Virus record (IMG/VR): IMGVR_UViG_3300024267_000021
Location: 1-26,948 of that record
Origin: a virus
DNA length: 26,948 bases
Strand: one strand, 5' to 3'
Positions 19,318 to 25,389 of this stretch are shown here, in pieces. The notes under the pieces were generated by a model. It was not told the origin of the DNA. It made no database searches and worked only from the letters and a program-made list of their open reading frames with translations. Position 1 is the stretch's first letter; each line of letters starts with the position of its first letter. The position numbers and the translations under genes are program-made.

Positions 19318-21114
19318 TTACTCTTTGTATGCAGTGAACGATGAATTGGCAACGTCAACGTCAAGGTATACCTCACGGAGTGCCTTGATATCATTAAGAA
19401 GTGGTTTTACTCTAACAGAAATGCGGTTGTCGAAGAATGATCCTTTTATGATAGTAAGAGCATACATTTTCAACTCACCTTTTTCATAATCAATATCTCC
19501 AACATTACTGTCTAGAACAACTTTTTCGCCGGTTACGCTATCTATTCTATATAGGACAATTTTGCTATCCCTATCTTCCAAATATACATCAAACGTAGGG
19601 TATTCTGTTACCCTAAAACCAGTTGATGACAGGGTAGGTTCTTCGCAATCTTTATCAAAAGCATTTTGAAAACATACTTCATAATAGAAAGTAGAATTGA
19701 GACTAGGATAAAAATCCTTCCTCATAGTTACTTCTGTTAAATTTGAATTGATTGCTGGGTCTGCATCATCAATAACGCTGACTAACTTACTAAATCTAAA
19801 CTTGCCATTAAATTTTTCTATATCGGATACATCAAGATATGATTGTACGGAACCAATTACTTTGTCTCTGATTTGTGGTGGTTTTAAATCTGTTGATTCA
19901 CCATTGTAAAAAATCTTGGAAGTTAACTCAACAAATAAAATTGATGGGTCTACAATAACGGGTCTAACAGAAGCAACCATATACTTCTTTAGATCTGAAA
20001 TAATTTCTTGTTTTGTCAATGACGATAGAAAAGATGCGTCAGTTGGTTTCAATACAATAAAAACTTTACCATACTCAGGTGGATCTTGATCTTCGCCACC
20101 AAAAATAATAATATCACTTACTGATGGATATACTTTACGAATGATAGCAGAGTAATCTTGAGCAGTTACAGCACGATCCTGTGTGCCATACATTTTTGGA
20201 GCATTTGTCTTGATATTCTTAATAGACTCTTTTTCTTCTCCACCAGAAGAAGCTACTACATTAGTAATAATAGTACTAAAAGAGTTTGGCGATGCACCAT
20301 TTTGATTTTCAATAACACCAGAAAACACAAATGTTCTAACACCATTAGACTCTGGTCCTGATGTTGTGATGTAAGATACTTCTACTCTAGATCCATTATC
20401 AACTTTCTTACCTAAAACACCATCACCCAATAAAATTTCGTATCTATCATCTTCAATCTCTTCAATGAAGAAAACTTTTGATGTAGAATCTACATTTAAA
20501 ATGTTATCGGCAACGAGATATGACTCGTTAAAATTACCACCAGAGGGATATACCTTTACTCTAATAGTATTAGTGTCAATGTTTTGGTTGTCAAGAACAA
20601 ATTTTTGTGATTTTAATGATGTGTTAACAGTAAACGTGTTGAGAATCTGTGTTCCTTCTCTAACTTCAACATTATCAAATGTTGCAACGTCGTTAACTAC
20701 TTGTCCTGTTACATCCTCTAATGTGATGTATTGATAAATGTTGTTGTCATATGAACTGATAAATCCTGTTCCTTTCTTCAGTAGGAGTTCAGTATCAGTT
20801 GTTGGTGACCCATAAGTTATATTAAAAGAAACATACGCAGTAGGAGAGGTGATACCTTTGGGTCTGTATCCTAATTGCTTCGCAATCGCTACTACGTTGT
20901 CTCTTAAGGTGGCAGAATCAATGAATAGTTCATTGACTACCAGATTAGCATTAAACGCCGTATAATACGTATTATAGGCAAGTGTGTCAATTAATGTTGA
21001 TAGGACTGATCCATCAAAATCATAGTCAGTAAAATCTGACTGTGCTCTGATATATTCTTTCAGAGCAACTTTGATATCTTCAAAGTCTAAATTAGCAACC
21101 TGAGTATATGGCAT
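19318..21114 (-). CDS. 6: Baseplate wedge subunit gp6 (baseplate J-like)
   Basis: A 598-residue protein close in length to T4 gp6 (660 aa). The N-terminal region, with DFDGSVLSTLIDTLAYNTYY at about residues 33-52 and NVVAIAKQLGYRPKG at about 74-88, is the conserved start of T4-type gp6 proteins. The central segment YGTQDRAVTAQDYSAIIRKV (about 308-327), followed by a strand rich in I and V and YGKVFIVLKP, is the signature region of the baseplate J / gp6 family. A C-terminal stretch FRFSKLVSVIDDADPAINSN (about 437-456) also fits. gp6 dimers form the ring that joins the wedges around the central hub. The ATG overlaps the gp25 stop by one base (TAATG), implying translational coupling, and the stop is 5 nt from the next start. 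Confidence 0.93.
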   Translation of the reverse strand: MPYTQVANLDFEDIKVALKEYIRAQSDFTDYDFDGSVLSTLIDTLAYNTYYTAFNANLVVNELFIDSATLRDNVVAIAKQLGYRPKGITSPTAYVSFNITYGSPTTDTELLLKKGTGFISSYDNNIYQYITLEDVTGQVVNDVATFDNVEVREGTQILNTFTVNTSLKSQKFVLDNQNIDTNTIRVKVYPSGGNFNESYLVADNILNVDSTSKVFFIEEIEDDRYEILLGDGVLGKKVDNGSRVEVSYITTSGPESNGVRTFVFSGVIENQNGASPNSFSTIITNVVASSGGEEKESIKNIKTNAPKMYGTQDRAVTAQDYSAIIRKVYPSVSDIIIFGGEDQDPPEYGKVFIVLKPTDASFLSSLTKQEIISDLKKYMVASVRPVIVDPSILFVELTSKIFYNGESTDLKPPQIRDKVIGSVQSYLDVSDIEKFNGKFRFSKLVSVIDDADPAINSNLTEVTMRKDFYPSLNSTFYYEVCFQNAFDKDCEEPTLSSTGFRVTEYPTFDVYLEDRDSKIVLYRIDSVTGEKVVLDSNVGDIDYEKGELKMYALTIIKGSFFDNRISVRVKPLLNDIKALREVYLDVDVANSSFTAYKE

Positions 21115-21506
21115 TATCGTGTGCGCTCTAAGAAGAATTCTACTGCTACTGGTGTATCGTCTCTACCTACGATCGTATACGATAATTCAACTTCATATCC
21201 ATTACTCATCTCGTCTGGTATGCAGTTAATAGTATTAACACGAATTCGTGGTTCGTAACGATTCAATACATCTGCGATCTCTGATCTGAGAATACCAGCA
21301 CTACCATAATCTAATGGTTCAAATAATATATTTTGAATATCACAACCTAATTCCGGTTGAAATGGTCTTTCTCCCTTCCTAGTAAGGAGTAAGGCAGTAA
21401 TCGATTGAACGATAGCTGCCTTATCTTTTACCGTTACTAAATCATCACTTACAGGATGCTTCTTAAAGGTAATACTCAGATCTTTAAATGTCTGAAAGGT
21501 CGGCAT
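21114..21506 (-). CDS. 25: Baseplate wedge protein gp25 (lysozyme-like fold family)
   Basis: A 130-residue protein with the gp25 family hallmarks: TRKGERPFQPELGCDIQNIL (residues 42-61) and the YEPRIRV segment (84-90), whose EPR triplet is the conserved motif of gp25 and its type VI secretion counterpart TssE. T4 gp25 has 132 residues, so the length matches. It joins the core gp6-gp7 wedge bundle with gp53 and is needed for sheath initiation. A GATAAATA late promoter lies 25-32 nt upstream. The stop overlaps the gp6 ATG, so the two are probably translated together. No clear Shine-Dalgarno precedes the ATG. Confidence 0.94.
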   Translation of the reverse strand: MPTFQTFKDLSITFKKHPVSDDLVTVKDKAAIVQSITALLLTRKGERPFQPELGCDIQNILFEPLDYGSAGILRSEIADVLNRYEPRIRVNTINCIPDEMSNGYEVELSYTIVGRDDTPVAVEFFLERTR

Positions 21507-21530
21507 CTAGACACAGCAGTAGGCTGTTAC

Positions 21531-21538
21531 TATTTATC
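21531..21538 (-). promoter_or_regulatory. Late promoter GATAAATA before gp25
   Basis: GATAAATA on the minus strand fits the NATAAATA late-promoter form of T4-like cyanophages and lies 25 nt upstream of the gp25 ATG. Its first bases overlap the TGA stop of the preceding 63-aa gene. It would start a gp25-gp6-gp7 transcript. Confidence 0.7.
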
Positions 21539-21728
21539 ACTTACCAACGAATCCATCTGCCCATTCTTGAGAATCAAAAACCTCTTCGTTCTTTGCTTTG
21601 TTACGATTACGTTTTGCTGACATGTTTAGATACTTATCACTATCAGTCTCGGTGATCAGTGTCATACCTTCATTAACAAAGTCTTCACCTTTGTCAACTG
21701 ATCCGTCTAAGTGGTTAGGGTGTCCCAT
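21537..21728 (-). CDS. Conserved small hypothetical protein (63 aa) in the baseplate operon
   Basis: I do not recognise a function. The product is small and mixed-charge, with an acidic middle (ITETDSDKY), a basic stretch MSAKRNRNKAKNEE and the C-terminus DSQEWADGFVGK. A strong ribosome binding site (AAAGGAG, 8 nt before ATG) fixes the start, which lies 14 nt inside the end of the 219-aa gene, so the two are probably translationally coupled. The stop overlaps the gp25 late promoter. No signal peptide or membrane segment is visible. From its position it could be a minor virion protein or an assembly factor; this is inference only. Confidence 0.75.
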   Translation of the reverse strand: MGHPNHLDGSVDKGEDFVNEGMTLITETDSDKYLNMSAKRNRNKAKNEEVFDSQEWADGFVGK

Positions 21729-22374
21729 TTTGTTTCTCCTTTAGTGTTTGCCAAAAATAATCATCGGTGTCTCCTAGGCGTCCCCAGGTGCTCCCGCTCT
21801 CAACTTGGTATTCTATAGTAGATACCTTGAAATCGGGCATACAGGGCGTCTCAGGCGTCAATGAGAGGTCATACAGTCGCATCCTGTTATTTGGATACAA
21901 CGCAAACTGACCGTTCTCTAGTGCTATACAATTGTGAGACTTATGCTCTTGTGGCACTTCGCTTACATTATTATCTATCGTATCTTTGTTCGCATGATAG
22001 TTATCTAATGTAAACAAATACGAACCTTTCTGTAGGTCATGATCACGGGTACGTAACTCAACATCCATCTCAGCAATGAAACCTTTGTTGATTGCCATAA
22101 CTCCATAATCCATACAATTCCAGAATTGTAGATTGCCCAGATCCATGTCTATGACTGGAGTTTGGGGGAATTGCAAAAACGCACTAATTGGAAGTTTGTC
22201 ATACATCGCACCATATTCTGGTAAGTATGTCTCAAAGTAAAAAGCACGTCCAGGTATGCTTTTAGCAGATACCCAGACTCCCTCTACAAACTCCCCATGT
22301 CCATCTTGATGATCTCGTAAGTATTCCCTACGAACCCATACTTTCTTAGCAGGAAGGTTGCAAATTAAATTCAT
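21715..22374 (-). CDS. Uncharacterised cyanophage protein (219 aa) in the baseplate operon
   Basis: A complete, well-formed ORF that I do not recognise as a named T4 protein; in particular it does not look like gp53 or gp5. The N-terminal half is rich in aromatic residues and reads as beta structure, for example VWVSAKSIPGRAFYFETYLP (about residues 33-52) and LQFWNCMDYGVMAINKGFI (about 82-100). A soluble C-terminal part carries EYQVESGSTWGRLGDTDDYF (about 187-206). There is no membrane segment or signal peptide. The start codon overlaps the stop of the basic 49-aa gene (ATGA) and the end overlaps the 63-aa gene by 14 nt, so it is embedded in a coupled late operon with PAAR and gp25. A structural or assembly role is likely from context only. 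Confidence 0.82.
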   Translation of the reverse strand: MNLICNLPAKKVWVRREYLRDHQDGHGEFVEGVWVSAKSIPGRAFYFETYLPEYGAMYDKLPISAFLQFPQTPVIDMDLGNLQFWNCMDYGVMAINKGFIAEMDVELRTRDHDLQKGSYLFTLDNYHANKDTIDNNVSEVPQEHKSHNCIALENGQFALYPNNRMRLYDLSLTPETPCMPDFKVSTIEYQVESGSTWGRLGDTDDYFWQTLKEKQNGTP

Positions 22375-22520
22375 CCCCTACCTTGTCCTCTGTAACGCTT
22401 CTTAGCATTGTTACGTGATGTAGAAGTATACTTAGTATGCTTACCACGTCCTTGACGAGTGCGCTTCGGACGAGACTCAATTGTGTCTGCTCCTGATAGT
22501 CCAACTCTGCTCTTTGCCAT
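22371..22520 (-). CDS. Very basic small protein (49 aa)
   Basis: A 49-codon gene beginning MAKSRVGLSGADTIESRPKR and ending NNAKKRYRGQGRG. About a third of the residues are K or R and no acidic residue occurs after the first third, so it should bind nucleic acid or an acidic partner. I associate similar short proteins with T4-like cyanophage baseplate regions, but no function is known to me. It starts 4 nt after the PAAR stop and its stop overlaps the ATG of the 219-aa gene (ATGA), which strongly supports it as a real coupled gene. The start has no clear Shine-Dalgarno, so re-initiation after the PAAR gene is likely. Confidence 0.85.
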   Translation of the reverse strand: MAKSRVGLSGADTIESRPKRTRQGRGKHTKYTSTSRNNAKKRYRGQGRG

Positions 22521-22523
22521 AAT

Positions 22524-22907
22524 TTAAACTGCGGTTTGTGTTCCAATTACTATTGTAGGATACTGAAACGGTCCTGTCAAGGGTCTTTCGGTAGATCCGA
22601 TTAACAATCTTGCTTCATCTCCACTGACTGCTGGTAACTGACCATTAATAAAAACAGTCTTGTTGATTTTAGGTATAATAGTACGCTGCCCCGGTTGACA
22701 TGGTAATGGTACTGCCGGGTTAACTTTAATACCCTCTACAGGTGTACACTGATAGGGCACAGGAATGCCCGCAATGATCTCTAAAGTTACTCCACCTACC
22801 TTTATGGTAGTCGGCACCGTTGCGCCTCCTATGGGCGCTGCTGGATACAAACAATTACCATCGGTACTCGGCGTATCTAGTGTCTCTGGTCCTGCTAAAA
22901 ATGCCAT
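22524..22907 (-). CDS. PAAR-like spike-tip protein
   Basis: A 127-residue protein with the short hydrophobic strands, glycine turns and proline runs of PAAR-type spike tips. The clearest section is KTVFINGQLPAVSGDEA (about residues 83-99), which resembles the PAAR core (TVxINGxPAAxxGD), followed by GPFQYPTIVIG (112-122). Cysteines at 19, 54 and 70 could take part in metal binding, as PAAR cones hold a zinc ion, but the usual histidines are not evident. In T4 the PAAR protein gp5.4 (97 aa) caps the gp5 needle and aids membrane piercing. Position in a baseplate operon agrees. A good ribosome binding site (GAGGG) precedes the ATG, which overlaps the upstream stop by one base (TAATG). The PAAR assignment is by motif only. 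Confidence 0.65.
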   Translation of the reverse strand: MAFLAGPETLDTPSTDGNCLYPAAPIGGATVPTTIKVGGVTLEIIAGIPVPYQCTPVEGIKVNPAVPLPCQPGQRTIIPKINKTVFINGQLPAVSGDEARLLIGSTERPLTGPFQYPTIVIGTQTAV

Positions 22908-23134
22908 TACACTACCCTCGCAACATGTAGTAAATCTTTCTTAATACCCTCTACATTATTATGCAGATAATCTAATGTCTCTGAGAGACTTTCATAATCA
23001 GATTCCGTGGGACGACGATACATCAATTGTGGTCGCTCCAGCTGCGATATCCGTTGGTCCAGGCTCGTCAACCTCTCGGACAGCTTCTGGAGTGCGCTCT
23101 CCAACTTCTGCTGCTGCTGTAACAACTCTTCCAT
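22907..23134 (-). CDS. Coiled-coil small protein (75 aa)
   Basis: Starting at 23134 the product is MEELLQQQQKLESALQKLSE followed by RLTSLDQRISQLERP, a clear heptad pattern over about residues 2-36, then a second helix-like part LSETLDYLHNNVEGIKKDL. I choose this ATG rather than an in-frame one at 23197 because GAGGAG lies 9 nt before it and the extra 21 residues are not helical and overlap a different, more protein-like frame. The stop shares a base with the PAAR start. The product is probably a small oligomeric helical protein, perhaps a chaperone or a minor baseplate component. Its first 137 nt also encode the end of the upstream 83-aa ORF in another frame. Confidence 0.78.
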   Translation of the reverse strand: MEELLQQQQKLESALQKLSERLTSLDQRISQLERPQLMYRRPTESDYESLSETLDYLHNNVEGIKKDLLHVARVV

Positions 23135-23249
23135 CGTTTTGATCTCCTCTGTTGAATGCTTCTGATGCTCTCGACTCAAATTCGTCACAGAATGCATCGA
23201 AATTACTTAATATACTATCGAAATCTTTGAACTCGTCTTTTTCAGGCAT
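22998..23249 (-). CDS. Acidic small ORF (83 aa), first gene after the late promoter
   Basis: The first half, MPEKDEFKDFDSILSNFDAF followed by CDEFESRASEAFNRG, is acidic, amphipathic and protein-like. It starts 58 nt downstream of the CTAAATA late promoter. The second half overlaps the coiled-coil gene by 137 nt in another frame and becomes A-, G- and T-rich, so its coding value is less certain. No good ribosome binding site is seen (an A-run precedes the ATG). I judge the gene probably real. Alternatives are that only the first 40 or so codons matter as a leader that couples translation to the next gene, or that ribosomes shift frame into it. No function is recognised. Confidence 0.6.
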   Translation of the reverse strand: MPEKDEFKDFDSILSNFDAFCDEFESRASEAFNRGDQNDGRVVTAAAEVGERTPEAVREVDEPGPTDIAAGATTIDVSSSHGI

Positions 23250-23435
23250 TTTTTTGCTGGGAAATTTTTTTGCTTTTGGAGGTTTCTAAAAAACCATTTT
23301 CAAAAATATTTAGTGCTCGTCTGGATACTTTTGTAGGTTAGGAGGGACCCATGGATTTTCGCTTGGCGCATCGCTAAGGGCGCTAGGGGGGGCAATATAC
23401 AGTCCTTAGACTGTCCACCCCTGTCCCCGCTGTGA
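23250..23435. other. Intergenic boundary between the small-gene and late structural modules
   Basis: No protein-like ORF is visible on either strand. The stretch holds a late promoter (23307-23313), a 6-bp hairpin with 4-nt loop (ACAGTC / GACTGT, 23399-23414), a run of seven G on the plus strand near 23385-23392, and AT-rich runs just before the 83-aa ORF. The hairpin has no T-run after it on the minus strand, so it is not a standard terminator. Confidence 0.6.
23307..23313 (-). promoter_or_regulatory. Late promoter CTAAATA opening the baseplate operon
   Basis: CTAAATA on the minus strand, followed by a T-rich tract, fits the late-promoter form reported for T4-like cyanophages. It lies 58 nt upstream of the 83-aa ORF and is the only such motif I noticed between the small-gene block and the coupled run of genes down to the gp25 promoter. 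Confidence 0.65.
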
Positions 23436-23705
23436 TCACAACTCTGCTAGCATCTCATTCATCTCATCAGCGTCGATCTCTGGATTGTCCCATGCCACGC
23501 CGTCTGCTGTCTTGCAGAGCATACGACCAATCTGCCCCTCACACATGCAACGTTGGAACTTGTCCCATGGTGTCTCGTCCTCACTGCAGAACTTCACACA
23601 TGCCTTTGCTGTGTTGTAGAGAAACTCATCGTTGCCGATCCACAGCGACACGTTCCATGTCTCGTAGTTTGCCCAACCGTTGTATGTGGTGGTGGATGCT
23701 GTCAT
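23436..23705 (-). CDS. YNGWANYETWN (DUF7249-type) small protein
   Basis: An 89-residue protein whose N-terminus contains YNGWANYETWNVSLWIGND (residues 8-26). This tryptophan-rich motif marks a family of small proteins in cyanophages, other phages and some bacteria (a DUF7249-type domain, as far as I recall). Function is unknown. The rest includes four cysteines (CVKFC, CMC) and an acidic C-terminus ending DADEMNEMLAEL. A ribosome binding site AAAGGA lies 6 nt before the ATG, one of the few good ones in this block. A promoter-like element (TACAAT) lies about 30 nt upstream. The gene ends at the boundary with the late module. Confidence 0.8.
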   Translation of the reverse strand: MTASTTTYNGWANYETWNVSLWIGNDEFLYNTAKACVKFCSEDETPWDKFQRCMCEGQIGRMLCKTADGVAWDNPEIDADEMNEMLAEL

Positions 23706-23730
23706 GTGATGTCCTTTGTTTGGTATGTGC

Positions 23731-23746
23731 TTATTGTAGACCCTAG
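23731..23746 (-). promoter_or_regulatory. Sigma70-like promoter before the DUF7249-type gene
   Basis: Minus strand CTAGGGTCTACAATAA contains a TACAAT -10 match, with TAGGCA 16 nt upstream as a weak -35. The CTAGGGTCTAYA string recurs before the 62-aa gene. The promoter predicts a leader of about 20-25 nt. Confidence 0.5.
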
Positions 23747-23757
23747 AGGGGCGTTGC

Positions 23758-23985
23758 CTATGCCAGCAGTGCCAGCTCCTGGGTTGTCACACTGCTGATG
23801 TCCTCTCCTTCATAGACCCTCACCCATGGGATGGGTTGACCAGAGGTGAGACGCCAGATCATCTGGTCTCCCTCTTGCTCCTGCTGTCTGATGGCGGCAA
23901 TGCGATAGGCACCGCTGATGGTGGGTGAGTAGTCTGCACCATACTCATCAAAGGTGCCGAAGGAAGTGGGTTGAACTGCGAACAT
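23758..23985 (-). CDS. Hypothetical small protein (75 aa)
   Basis: I do not recognise it. The product begins MFAVQPTSFGTFDEYGADYS and has an ISGAYRIAAIRQQEQEGD segment, with no membrane helix or signal peptide. The start agrees with a promoter-like element (TAGACT, 24014-24029) about 30 nt upstream; there is no Shine-Dalgarno. It lies between two small genes of the same orientation, each with its own promoter-like element, so it is probably transcribed alone. It uses the same GC-richer codons as its neighbours. Confidence 0.65.
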   Translation of the reverse strand: MFAVQPTSFGTFDEYGADYSPTISGAYRIAAIRQQEQEGDQMIWRLTSGQPIPWVRVYEGEDISSVTTQELALLA

Positions 23986-24013
23986 GATTTGATTGGTTGT
24001 TTGTTTGTTGAAC

Positions 24014-24029
24014 TTAGTCTACAGGGTCA
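24014..24029 (-). promoter_or_regulatory. Sigma70-like promoter before the 75-aa gene
   Basis: Minus strand TGACCCTGTAGACTAA carries TAGACT as a -10 match, with CAGACA 16 nt upstream as a partial -35. The CCCTGTA string is shared with the elements before the 64-aa gene and, as CCTGTA, the 63-aa gene. Confidence 0.45.
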
Positions 24030-24033
24030 GCGT

Positions 24034-24222
24034 CTAATGTCTGTCGCTGATGTTCCAGTTAGTGGATTGGACCTGCTCAATGCGTCCTGCTCTCACTGCC
24101 TGCCTGTACTCATGCTCTGCCTGCATCTGACGTTGGATCTTCTCCATAACGGTCAGCATCTTAGGGGAAGGATCACCAGAGGTGAGAAAGAAACCGGTTC
24201 GTGTCATTGCTTTGTTTTCCAT
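24034..24222 (-). CDS. Hypothetical small protein (62 aa)
   Basis: Function not recognised. The sequence begins MENKAMTRTGFFLTSGDPSP; the middle (MLTVMEKIQRQMQAEHEYRQ, residues 22-41) is probably a long charged helix. If the ATG at 24222 is used, the -10 element TATACT lies only 6 nt before it and the mRNA would start at or near the A of the ATG, making it leaderless. A second ATG at residue 6 (24207) is an alternative start with a short leader and no strong ribosome binding site. No membrane segment. It follows the copy A repeat at 24349-24386. Confidence 0.6.
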   Translation of the reverse strand: MENKAMTRTGFFLTSGDPSPKMLTVMEKIQRQMQAEHEYRQAVRAGRIEQVQSTNWNISDRH

Positions 24223-24225
24223 GCT

Positions 24226-24243
24226 GTTAGTATAGACCCTAGG
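24226..24243 (-). promoter_or_regulatory. Sigma70-like promoter placed directly at the 62-aa gene start
   Basis: Minus strand CCTAGGGTCTATACTAAC has TATACT at 24229-24234, with CTCACA 17 nt upstream as a 4/6 match to TTGACA. Normal -10 to start spacing would place the first transcribed base at the ATG. Confidence 0.55.
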
Positions 24244-24348
24244 ACGTTGGTTGTGAGACGTGACCAGGACACTTTGGAAACTGACCTTTCTCCTATGGCA
24301 GGGAGATAAGGCATACTATAATGAGACACGGTTTCGGCCGAGCAGTTT

Positions 24349-24386
24349 GTGTTACTTAGTGATGAAGCGGTTAGTGTTAGTTAGTC
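24349..24386. repeat. 38-nt direct repeat, copy A
   Basis: Matches copy B (24682-24719) at 35 of 38 positions by eye. The shared core is TTAGTGTTAGTTA on the plus strand. It starts exactly at the stop codon of the 93-aa gene. Unlike copy B it lacks the partner arm needed for the long hairpin. Confidence 0.85.
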
Positions 24387-24667
24387 TAGACCATTTCCTG
24401 CTGTTGTAACATCAATTGCTCCTCTGTAACCTCATCCACACAGTCTTGAATCACCTGATAGATGTAATCAATCTGCCCAACATCATCAAAGATACGTGCA
24501 ATCATTGCAGGATCTTCTACGTTGTTATCATAATCAATCTCACCATCTTCGTCCTTCAAATGACAATCATTTTTGGTGTAAATCCATGCGGCACATTCTG
24601 CATCTTCTCCCTGTTCTTTGATCATGCTATTCACACGGTCTTGAAGTTGCTTGAGAGTGTAGTTCAT
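24386..24667 (-). CDS. Acidic cyanophage-type small protein (93 aa)
   Basis: A strongly acidic 93-residue protein beginning MNYTLKQLQDRVNSMIKEQG, with AECAAWIYTKNDCHLKDEDG at about residues 23-42 and a glutamine-rich end (LMLQQQEMV). Similar small proteins beginning MNYTLKQLQDRV occur in cyanophage genomes as far as I recall, always without known function. High negative charge could mean DNA mimicry or binding to a basic host partner, but nothing in the sequence proves this. The ATG has no Shine-Dalgarno; about 30 nt upstream is the copy B repeat with its hairpin. No clear promoter was found between it and the 108-aa gene, so these two may be co-transcribed. Confidence 0.75.
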   Translation of the reverse strand: MNYTLKQLQDRVNSMIKEQGEDAECAAWIYTKNDCHLKDEDGEIDYDNNVEDPAMIARIFDDVGQIDYIYQVIQDCVDEVTEEQLMLQQQEMV

Positions 24668-24681
24668 GATGAAGTGAATGA

Positions 24682-24719
24682 GTGTTAGTTAGTGATGAAG
24701 CGATTAGTGTTAGTTAATC
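24682..24719. repeat. 38-nt direct repeat, copy B
   Basis: Second copy of the 38-nt repeat, three mismatches to copy A (24349-24386). It lies between the 108-aa and 93-aa genes, 17 nt after the stop of the former. The 13-nt core also occurs at 25702-25714, at the end of the 65-aa ORF. Confidence 0.85.
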
Positions 24720-24725
24720 GCTTCA
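24696..24725 (-). other. Long perfect hairpin between the 108-aa and 93-aa genes
   Basis: An 11-bp perfect stem (plus strand TGAAGCGATTA / TAATCGCTTCA) with an 8-nt loop GTGTTAGT, overlapping repeat copy B. No T-run follows on either strand, so it is not a standard terminator. It may protect or process the mRNA between the two genes. Confidence 0.75.
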
Positions 24726-24736
24726 CTGTGTGAAAC

Positions 24737-25063
24737 TTAAGCAAACTCAACGAATGTGTAACCATCAACGAAATCATGGATGACTTTGTTGTCACGAATG
24801 AACCACTGATAGTCCTTCTGAAAAACACCATCAGTGAAGGCACAACAGAACTCGTTAATGATAGCATTGAGACGAGATTTAGTTGTGTTTGACTGCCAAC
24901 CACCATCGAAGATGGTAACAAAGTCATCACCAACCTTAGCAATTAGATTGCCATGCAAACGCACCTCAGACACACCATCTTCAGTGATAACTGATGTGTT
25001 GGCGTTAGTCCAGTTCTTGTTTGCCTTGATGGCGGCGTTCATGTTGGATTCGATCTTACGCAT
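24737..25063 (-). CDS. Conserved cyanophage-type small protein (108 aa)
   Basis: A 108-residue protein beginning MRKIESNMNAAIKANKNWTN, with VRLHGNLIAKVGDDFVTIFD (about residues 34-53) and GGWQSNTTKSRLNAIINEF (54-72). I recall this LHGNxIA...GGWxxxTTKSRLNA pattern in many small proteins of marine phages. Function is unknown; the pattern suggests a compact alpha/beta fold. It lacks membrane segments and a signal peptide. A promoter-like element and a G/C hairpin lie upstream (25089-25126). The ATG has no Shine-Dalgarno. Length and motif agree with a full-length gene. Confidence 0.8.
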   Translation of the reverse strand: MRKIESNMNAAIKANKNWTNANTSVITEDGVSEVRLHGNLIAKVGDDFVTIFDGGWQSNTTKSRLNAIINEFCCAFTDGVFQKDYQWFIRDNKVIHDFVDGYTFVEFA

Positions 25064-25088
25064 GAGAGACTTGAGTTGTTTGTCTTGA

Positions 25089-25126
25089 ATGTATTGTTGC
25101 AGGGATGGGGGTCAATTGCAACCCCC
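25089..25126 (-). promoter_or_regulatory. Promoter-like element and hairpin before the 108-aa gene
   Basis: On the minus strand TTGCAA is followed after 17 nt by AACAAT, a partial sigma70 match. The -35 half lies in a 6-bp hairpin (plus strand GGGGGT / ACCCCC, 25107-25112 and 25121-25126, loop CAATTGCA). The hairpin lies between the 64-aa gene stop and the promoter and could also end the upstream transcript, though no T-run follows it. Confidence 0.4.
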
Positions 25127-25135
25127 TATGTGACA

Positions 25136-25330
25136 CTAGGTGGATTGGTTGCTTTCGTCCACGTCTAGCATGATCATCATGGCAAGATCGCATAGATTGT
25201 CATCTGCCTCGAAGGGTGCAATCTGACTGTCTACAAAATCCATCACCATTTCAAAGTCTGCCTCAGGGTTGCTGATGCAGAACCCTCGGATGTCTGATGC
25301 GATGTTGTTGCGTGGATCGGTTTTGTTCAT
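25136..25330 (-). CDS. Acidic hypothetical small protein (64 aa)
   Basis: Function not recognised. The product begins MNKTDPRNNIASDIRGFCIS and continues with a strongly acidic, hydrophobic-patterned part (FEMVMDFVDSQIAPFEADDN and LCDLAMMIMLDVDES), probably two or three helices. The ATG lies only 6 nt after a TATTGT -10-like element, so the mRNA may be leaderless; there is no Shine-Dalgarno. The same promoter-to-start layout is seen in the 63-aa gene just upstream. Confidence 0.68.
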   Translation of the reverse strand: MNKTDPRNNIASDIRGFCISNPEADFEMVMDFVDSQIAPFEADDNLCDLAMMIMLDVDESNQST

Positions 25331-25347
25331 GTGTCTACAATACAGGG
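25331..25347 (-). promoter_or_regulatory. Sigma70-like promoter directly at the 64-aa gene start
   Basis: Minus strand CCCTGTATTGTAGACAC immediately precedes the ATG. TATTGT is the likely -10, with TAGGCA 17 nt upstream as a partial -35. That TAGGCA lies in a small GTGCC / GGCAC hairpin after the preceding gene. Only 6 nt separate TATTGT from the ATG. Confidence 0.5.
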
Positions 25348-25389
25348 TTTAGAGTGCTGTGCCTATTTTGTGTGGCACTAGGTCAACTG

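Noticed and set aside
22346-22546. 66-aa ORF on the minus strand
   Set aside because: It runs in a different frame across the well-supported basic 49-aa gene and both neighbours; composition is unnatural.
23135-23197. N-terminal extension of the coiled-coil gene to an upstream ATG
   Set aside because: The strong GAGGAG site lies at the internal ATG (23134) and the extension is not helical and overlaps a better frame.
23336-23370. Plus-strand AGGAGG followed by an ATG (apparent strong ribosome site)
   Set aside because: The reading frame ends after eight codons and nothing follows it on that strand.
23399-23414. 6-bp hairpin considered as a terminator at the end of the small-gene block
   Set aside because: No T-run follows on the minus strand, so it is recorded only as a structure in the intergenic region.
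23431-23440. Perfect palindrome TGTGATCACA
   Set aside because: It overlaps the stop codon of the 89-aa gene and has no promoter in the right position; 10-bp palindromes occur by chance.
24225-24330. Short 36-codon ORF beginning near 24310 on the minus strand
   Set aside because: No ribosome binding site, no protein-like pattern, and it overlaps the promoter and start of the 62-aa gene.
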